Shown: one piece after another, positions 5,906 through 9,371 of the stretch
Numbering within the stretch: the first letter of the stretch is position 1
Layout: the number at the start of each line of letters is the position of its first letter
NCBI GenBank assembly: GCA_016931875.1
Contig: JAFGDX010000399.1
Location: 1 to 9,371, forward strand
DNA: 9,371 bases
From: Prolixibacteraceae bacterium
GTDB lineage: Bacteria; Bacteroidota; Bacteroidia; Bacteroidales; Prolixibacteraceae
Direction of reading: 5' to 3'
Program-made: the position numbers and the translations under genes
Notes under the pieces: generated by a model
What the model was told of the DNA's origin: nothing
What the model saw: the letters and a program-made list of their open reading frames with translations, nothing else
Database searches by the model: none

Positions 5906-5931
5906 ATCCGTTTCGCACTAAAAAAACGGAT
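5906..5931 (+). terminator. Weak hairpin, possible terminator after the VF530 gene
   Basis: The 8-bp perfect arms ATCCGTTT/AAACGGAT enclose a 10-base loop. The sequence after it is TTCTGC, so the U-tract is poor. Position downstream of the last gene of the unit is the main argument. Confidence 0.25.
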
Positions 5932-6005
5932 TTCTGCACCCCGTCACACCAAATTGCATTTATCAATTGTTAATAAATCAGCGAAATATCACAACAAAAA
6001 AAATT

Positions 6006-6025
6006 CCGTTAACGGTAACGGTTAA
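6006..6025. promoter_or_regulatory. Operator-like dyads upstream of pntAA
   Basis: The stretch holds a perfect 10-bp palindrome, CCGTTAACGG (6006-6015), an overlapping dyad TTAAC-N7-GTTAA (6009-6025) and a tandem AACGGT pair (6011-6022). It ends 10 bases before the -7 box, where a -33 TTTG would be expected and is missing. A regulator-binding role is inferred. Confidence 0.4.
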
Positions 6026-6035
6026 TTTAAATGAT

Positions 6036-6043
6036 TAGATTTG
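6036..6043 (+). promoter_or_regulatory. -7 box of the pntAA-pntAB-pntB operon
   Basis: TAGATTTG is an exact TAnnTTTG, 30 bases upstream of the ATG at 6074. The predicted transcription start is near 6049-6052. This rules out upstream start codons at or before 6041, because they would lie within the promoter. Confidence 0.6.
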
Positions 6044-6073
6044 TACAAAATTTTACATCTAAATCAAAAATTT

Positions 6074-7204
6074 ATGATTCTTGGACTACTAAAAGAACAT
6101 GGAAAAGAAAACCGTGTAGCTTTACTCCCGGAAATTGTAAAAACCTTTACCGACATGAAAGTGGAGGTTCTGGTGGAACAGGGAGCCGGGGAAACGGCCT
6201 TTACATCAGACAGTGATTATAAAGAAGCCGGAGCCCGGATAGGTTCCCGGGCTGAGGTTTTTGAAAAGTCGGAAGTACTTTTGCAAATTCAGCCTCCTGC
6301 TGAAGAAGATATTCCGAAAATTCAAAAAAACCAGGTATGGATCAGTGCATTTAATCCGCTGTGGAATACCGAACTGGTAAAAATATTCCTAAAAAACGGA
6401 GTAACTACTTTTAGTCTCGATCTGATTCCACGGACCACCCGAGCACAGGCGATGGACATTTTGTCTTCAATGGCTACCGTTTCGGGTTACATGGCTGTGT
6501 TGGAAGCTGCAATAAAACTTCCCACCTTTTTTCCCATGTTTATGACTGCTGCCGGAACCATCCGCCCGGCCAATGTTTTAATTCTGGGAGCTGGTGTGGC
6601 CGGATTGCAGGCCATTGCTACCTCCCGTAAACTGGGAGCTCAGGTTCAGGTTTTCGATGTACGTTCTGCTGTTAAGGAAGAAGTAAAAAGTTTAGGTGGT
6701 AAATTTGTTGAAGTGGAAGGTGCCACCGAAGACAAAGCTGCCGGAGGATATGCCGTTGAACAAACCGAGGAATACAAACAAAAGCAGCAACAGGCAATTA
6801 ATGACATTGCTGCCAAATCGAACGTTGTGATTTGCACGGCTCAGATTCCGGGGAAAAAAGCCCCGCTTTTACTGCCCACGGAAGCTGTCGAAAGGATGAA
6901 ACCAGGTTCAGTTATTATTGATCTGGCGGCCTCAACGGGCGGCAATTGCGAACTCACTAAAAACGACGAAACAATTGTTCATAAAGGAGTTACAATTATT
7001 GGGCAGTCAAATTACCCATCACAAATGCCTCTTGATGCAAGCAAGATGTTTGGCAAAAATGTGCTGAATTTCATGAAACTCATGATTACCGAAGAAGGTG
7101 CTTTAAACCTCAATTTTGAAGACGACATTGTTAAAGGAACCTGTATTACACATGCCGGAGAAATCTACAATGAACGCGTAAAATCATTATTCGAAAACAA
7201 ATAA
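6074..7204 (+). CDS. pntAA: NAD(P) transhydrogenase subunit alpha part 1 (domain I, NAD(H)-binding)
   Basis: This 376-residue soluble subunit binds NADH and passes hydride to NADP+ on the beta subunit. The N-terminus (MILGLLKEHGKENRVALLPE) has the alanine-dehydrogenase/PntA form. The RQD loop is present as RTTRAQAMD (Arg123, Gln125, Asp128). The Rossmann motif is GAGVAG (172-177), followed by FDVR with Asp195 for the NAD ribose. The C-terminal blocks AASTGGNCELT (285-295) and GQSNYPSQMP (310-319) are also typical. There are no membrane segments, consistent with the split three-subunit enzyme. I chose the ATG at 6074, since a longer frame from a TTG at 6041 would begin inside the -7 box. The next gene starts 10 bases after the stop. 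Confidence 0.95.
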   Translation: MILGLLKEHGKENRVALLPEIVKTFTDMKVEVLVEQGAGETAFTSDSDYKEAGARIGSRAEVFEKSEVLLQIQPPAEEDIPKIQKNQVWISAFNPLWNTELVKIFLKNGVTTFSLDLIPRTTRAQAMDILSSMATVSGYMAVLEAAIKLPTFFPMFMTAAGTIRPANVLILGAGVAGLQAIATSRKLGAQVQVFDVRSAVKEEVKSLGGKFVEVEGATEDKAAGGYAVEQTEEYKQKQQQAINDIAAKSNVVICTAQIPGKKAPLLLPTEAVERMKPGSVIIDLAASTGGNCELTKNDETIVHKGVTIIGQSNYPSQMPLDASKMFGKNVLNFMKLMITEEGALNLNFEDDIVKGTCITHAGEIYNERVKSLFENK

Positions 7205-7214
7205 AACACCAGAT

Positions 7215-7529
7215 ATGGAACAAGTATTACAATTTTTCTTTGAATTTAAAGATGCCATTTTTATCATCGCATTATCCATCTTTCTGGGTATTGAAGTGAT
7301 TTCCAATGTGCCAGCTGTTTTGCATACTCCGCTAATGTCGGGGGCCAATGCAATCAGTGGTGTTATTATTATCGGAGGAATTATTCTTGTCGGACATGCC
7401 AATTTAACCTCATTCTCTCTTGAACTGGTGCTGGGTATTTTAGCCCTCATTTTTGGAACTCTAAATGTGGTTGGAGGTTTTGCCGTTACCGACAGAATGC
7501 TTGAAATGTTTAAAAAGAAAAAAAAGTAG
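7215..7529 (+). CDS. pntAB: NAD(P) transhydrogenase subunit alpha part 2 (membrane)
   Basis: This 104-residue membrane subunit has about three membrane helices (roughly 14-31, 46-63 and 69-92) and forms part of the proton channel. The signature VPAVLHTPLMSGANAISG (32-49) is characteristic, as is the C-terminal VVGGFAVTDRMLEMF. The basic tail (KKKKK) should be cytoplasmic. At the position corresponding to His42 of the Thermus alpha-2 subunit this protein has Ser48 (NAISG), as E. coli PntA does. Only 10 and 6 bases separate it from its neighbours, so the three genes form one operon. Confidence 0.95.
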   Translation: MEQVLQFFFEFKDAIFIIALSIFLGIEVISNVPAVLHTPLMSGANAISGVIIIGGIILVGHANLTSFSLELVLGILALIFGTLNVVGGFAVTDRMLEMFKKKKK

Positions 7530-7535
7530 GAAATC

Positions 7536-8975
7536 ATGGATAAAGTTTTAGGAACACTAAACGGAATGAGTTATACCGTTGGCGATACATTACTTGAATT
7601 AAGTTACCTGATTGCTGCACTTCTTTTTGTTGTCGGGTTAAAACTTCTTTCCCACCCCGAAACGGCCCGCAGGGGAAATCTTTGGGCTGCCGGTGGTATG
7701 GGACTCGCAATGATAACCACTTTGTTATTGCATAAAAATAACAGCGGACAAGGTATTCCGTTAAGCAATGTGTGGATTGTACTCGCTGCCATTGGTGTTG
7801 GCGCTGCCATTGGCTGGATGGTTGCCCGAAAGGTAAAAATGACCGCCATGCCGCAGCTTGTATCGTTGTACAACGCAACCGGCGGAGGTGCCTCAATGTT
7901 GGTTGCACTTCTGGAATACCCCGCTGCCGTAGCTGGTGATATTCAGTCAATTTTGGTTACCGTGCTGGGGTTAATTATCGGAGCTGTTGCTTTTAGCGGC
8001 AGTTTAGTTGCCTTTGGTAAACTGGACGGCCGCGTTGGCGATATTACGAAACCTTTTATGACTTATCTGAACCTGGTTCTATTAATCGCCACACTGGGAA
8101 TGGGGGTTTTTATCATCGTTTCTCCCACCCCCCCGGCTGAAATGCTTTGGGCCATTTATACATTAACAGCCCTTGCCCTGGTTTACGGTGTTATGTTTGT
8201 AATGCCAATTGGCGGTGCCGATATGCCGGTGGTTATTTCACTGTTAAACTCATTTACAGGTATTGCTGCTGCCATGGCCGGTTTTATTTACAACAACGAT
8301 GCGATGATATTGGGCGGTATCCTTGTGGGTGCGGCCGGAATGATTCTTACCCTGTTGATGTGTAAAGCCATGAATCGTTCACTTATTAATGTAATTATTG
8401 GAGCATTTGGCGGCGGTGGCGTCGCAATGGATCGCGAACACGGAAACATCAAGGAAATTACGTTGAGCGATGCTGCCGTACTTTTAAGCTATTCCCAAAA
8501 AGTGGTTGTAATTCCGGGATATGGTCTGGCAGTAGCACAGGCACAACACATTGCCCACGAACTGGATAATCTGCTGGAAAGCAAAGGCGTGGAAGTAAAA
8601 TATGCCATTCATCCGGTTGCCGGACGTATGCCGGGCCACATGAATGTGTTGCTTGCCGAAGCCGATGTTCCCTATGAAAAACTGGTGGAAATGGATGATA
8701 TCAACCCGGATATGCCCAATGTAGATGTTGCCATTGTGGTTGGCGCCAACGATGTGGTAAACCCGGCAGCATATGACGATCCAAGCAGCCCGATTTACGG
8801 AATGCCAATCATTGACGCTCACCTGGCAAAAAATATCATAATTATGAAACGTGGTATGGGAAAAGGTTATGCAGGAATCGAAAACTTCCTGTTTTTTAAC
8901 GACAAAACCCGGATGTTGTTTGGTGATGCAAAAAGTTCAATTCAAAAACTCGTAACCGAAATTAAAAGCATGTAA
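7536..8975 (+). CDS. pntB: NAD(P) transhydrogenase subunit beta (membrane domain plus NADP(H)-binding domain III)
   Basis: This 479-residue protein completes the proton-translocating transhydrogenase, which uses the proton gradient to reduce NADP+ with NADH. Residues 1 to about 295 are membrane (about nine helices), including VARKVKMTAMPQLVSLYNATGGGAS (96-120) and GGADMPVVISLLNSFTG (226-242). Domain III (about 310-479) has the NADP signatures PGYGLAVAQAQH (327-338), RMPGHMNVLLAEA (364-376), GANDVVNPAA (403-412) and KRGMGKGYAG (438-447). At the position of E. coli beta His91 there is Asn113 (LYN). GGA six bases before the ATG is a weak ribosome site. The length is normal for the family and all key domain III motifs are intact. 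Confidence 0.96.
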   Translation: MDKVLGTLNGMSYTVGDTLLELSYLIAALLFVVGLKLLSHPETARRGNLWAAGGMGLAMITTLLLHKNNSGQGIPLSNVWIVLAAIGVGAAIGWMVARKVKMTAMPQLVSLYNATGGGASMLVALLEYPAAVAGDIQSILVTVLGLIIGAVAFSGSLVAFGKLDGRVGDITKPFMTYLNLVLLIATLGMGVFIIVSPTPPAEMLWAIYTLTALALVYGVMFVMPIGGADMPVVISLLNSFTGIAAAMAGFIYNNDAMILGGILVGAAGMILTLLMCKAMNRSLINVIIGAFGGGGVAMDREHGNIKEITLSDAAVLLSYSQKVVVIPGYGLAVAQAQHIAHELDNLLESKGVEVKYAIHPVAGRMPGHMNVLLAEADVPYEKLVEMDDINPDMPNVDVAIVVGANDVVNPAAYDDPSSPIYGMPIIDAHLAKNIIIMKRGMGKGYAGIENFLFFNDKTRMLFGDAKSSIQKLVTEIKSM

Positions 8976-9009
8976 AAAAAGAATATCAGACGAAAAAACG
9001 CCGAAAACC

Positions 9010-9046
9010 AAAAAATGCCATTTCTTACAAGGAAATGGCATTTTTT
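9010..9046. terminator. Strong intrinsic terminator after pntB
   Basis: A perfect 15-bp stem (AAAAAATGCCATTTC with GAAATGGCATTTTTT) and a 7-base loop lie 34 bases after the pntB stop. The A-run on one side and the T-run on the other would allow termination in both directions; the plus strand is the relevant one here. Confidence 0.9.
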
Positions 9047-9209
9047 GTACATTTACATTCAATTACTTTTTTGATTTTTTTGTTCGCAATAATATTCAGT
9101 AAAAATTATTTTATAATGAAACGAGCATGGTGAAATTTATTACCCGGAAAGATGATTATACTCTGTGCGAGTTCCATTTGAACCCATAAAAAATGAACAA
9201 TATAATCCT

Positions 9210-9371
9210 ATGAAAAGACGTCATTTTCTTCAATCTGCAGCGATTTCCGGAATCGGATTTCCACTTTTTTCTTTCTCTGCCAGCAATGTTCTTTCTGAAC
9301 AAAAGGAAATACGTCATGTTTTTTCAATGGATAAAAACAATGTTGCCATTTACACAACGGCTGAGATACAA
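9210..9371 (+). CDS. Exported protein with twin-arginine signal (5' part only)
   Basis: 54 codons are visible up to the window edge with no stop. The N-terminus MKRRHFLQSAAISGIGFPLF has a twin-arginine (Tat) motif (RRHFLQ) followed by a hydrophobic stretch, so the product should be exported folded, often with a cofactor. After the signal the sequence (about residues 30-54, including EIRHVFSMDKNNVAIYTTAEIQ in part) is too short for me to name a family. Bacteroidota use such signals on many sugar oxidoreductases and hydrolases, but nothing visible decides between them. No convincing promoter lies in 9047-9209. Confidence 0.7.
   Translation, partial: MKRRHFLQSAAISGIGFPLFSFSASNVLSEQKEIRHVFSMDKNNVAIYTTAEIQ

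Larger units (their letters stand above)
5794..6035. other. Intergenic stretch upstream of the transhydrogenase operon
   Basis: AT-rich DNA with no gene that I can support. It holds two dyads: AGTAAAC/GTTTACT at 5811-5835 (11-base loop, no following T-run) and ATCCGTTT/AAACGGAT at 5906-5931 (10-base loop, only TT after it). The second may be a weak terminator for the upstream pair of genes. Its right end carries the operator-like dyad at 6006-6025. Confidence 0.5.

Noticed and set aside
6041..6073. Eleven-codon upstream extension of pntAA from a TTG
   Set aside because: It begins inside the -7 box, and the ATG at 6074 gives the normal family N-terminus.
7534..7950. Long minus-strand open frame antisense to pntB
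   Set aside because: Shadow of a strongly conserved gene; composition is biased and no family is recognisable.
9127..9189. Twenty-codon frame starting MVKFITRKDD upstream of the Tat-signal gene
   Set aside because: No ribosome site or promoter match, no hydrophobic or known leader-peptide features; likely chance.
1..9371. CRISPR arrays, tRNA or rRNA genes, insertion sequences and prophage genes
   Set aside because: No regular repeats with spacers, no tRNA-like folds, no transposase or integrase sequence and no terminal repeats were seen.

Overview
The window looks like chromosomal DNA of a Bacteroidota bacterium, probably a Marinilabiliales/Prolixibacteraceae-type marine or sediment anaerobe (the family level is a guess). 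The grounds are AT-rich intergenic DNA, start codons mostly lacking Shine-Dalgarno sequences, several exact matches to the Bacteroidota -7 promoter element TAnnTTTG, and proteins typical of the phylum.

Left half (1-4386), all on the minus strand. Reading along transcription from right to left there is: a membrane-anchored thioredoxin-like protein with a CAVC motif (4386-3910); a probable independent small RNA of about 80 nt with its own promoter, a 5' hairpin and a strong intrinsic terminator (about 3825-3745); a compact cation-diffusion-facilitator-like transporter with an HMA-like N-terminus (3435-2641); a di-iron hemerythrin-like protein of the RIC/YtfE/ScdA type (2568-1870); a LuxR/NarL-type regulator with a degenerate receiver domain, translationally coupled to the hemerythrin protein by an ATGA overlap (1873-1280); and a nearly complete outer-membrane beta-barrel porin that runs off the left edge (1181-1).

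Right half (4480-9371), all on the plus strand. An M20 metallopeptidase-family deacylase of the ArgE/DapE type (4480-5526) is followed by a small VF530/DUF2132 protein (5566-5793). After a 280-base gap with a promoter and an operator-like dyad comes a complete three-gene proton-translocating transhydrogenase operon, pntAA-pntAB-pntB (6074-8975), closed by a 15-bp perfect hairpin terminator. The window ends inside a gene whose product starts with a clear twin-arginine signal (from 9210).

How the genes may work together: the transhydrogenase uses the proton gradient to make NADPH from NADH. The hemerythrin/LuxR pair looks like a gas- or iron-stress sensing or repair unit (inference). The metal transporter, the thioredoxin-like protein and the porin lie nearby on the same strand, but the sequence does not prove that they share a regulon. 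The least expected elements are the orphan small RNA with its dyad-flanked promoter, a 16-17 base sequence shared by that RNA and the hemerythrin gene leader, and a transhydrogenase membrane domain lacking histidine at both positions where the known enzymes carry it.
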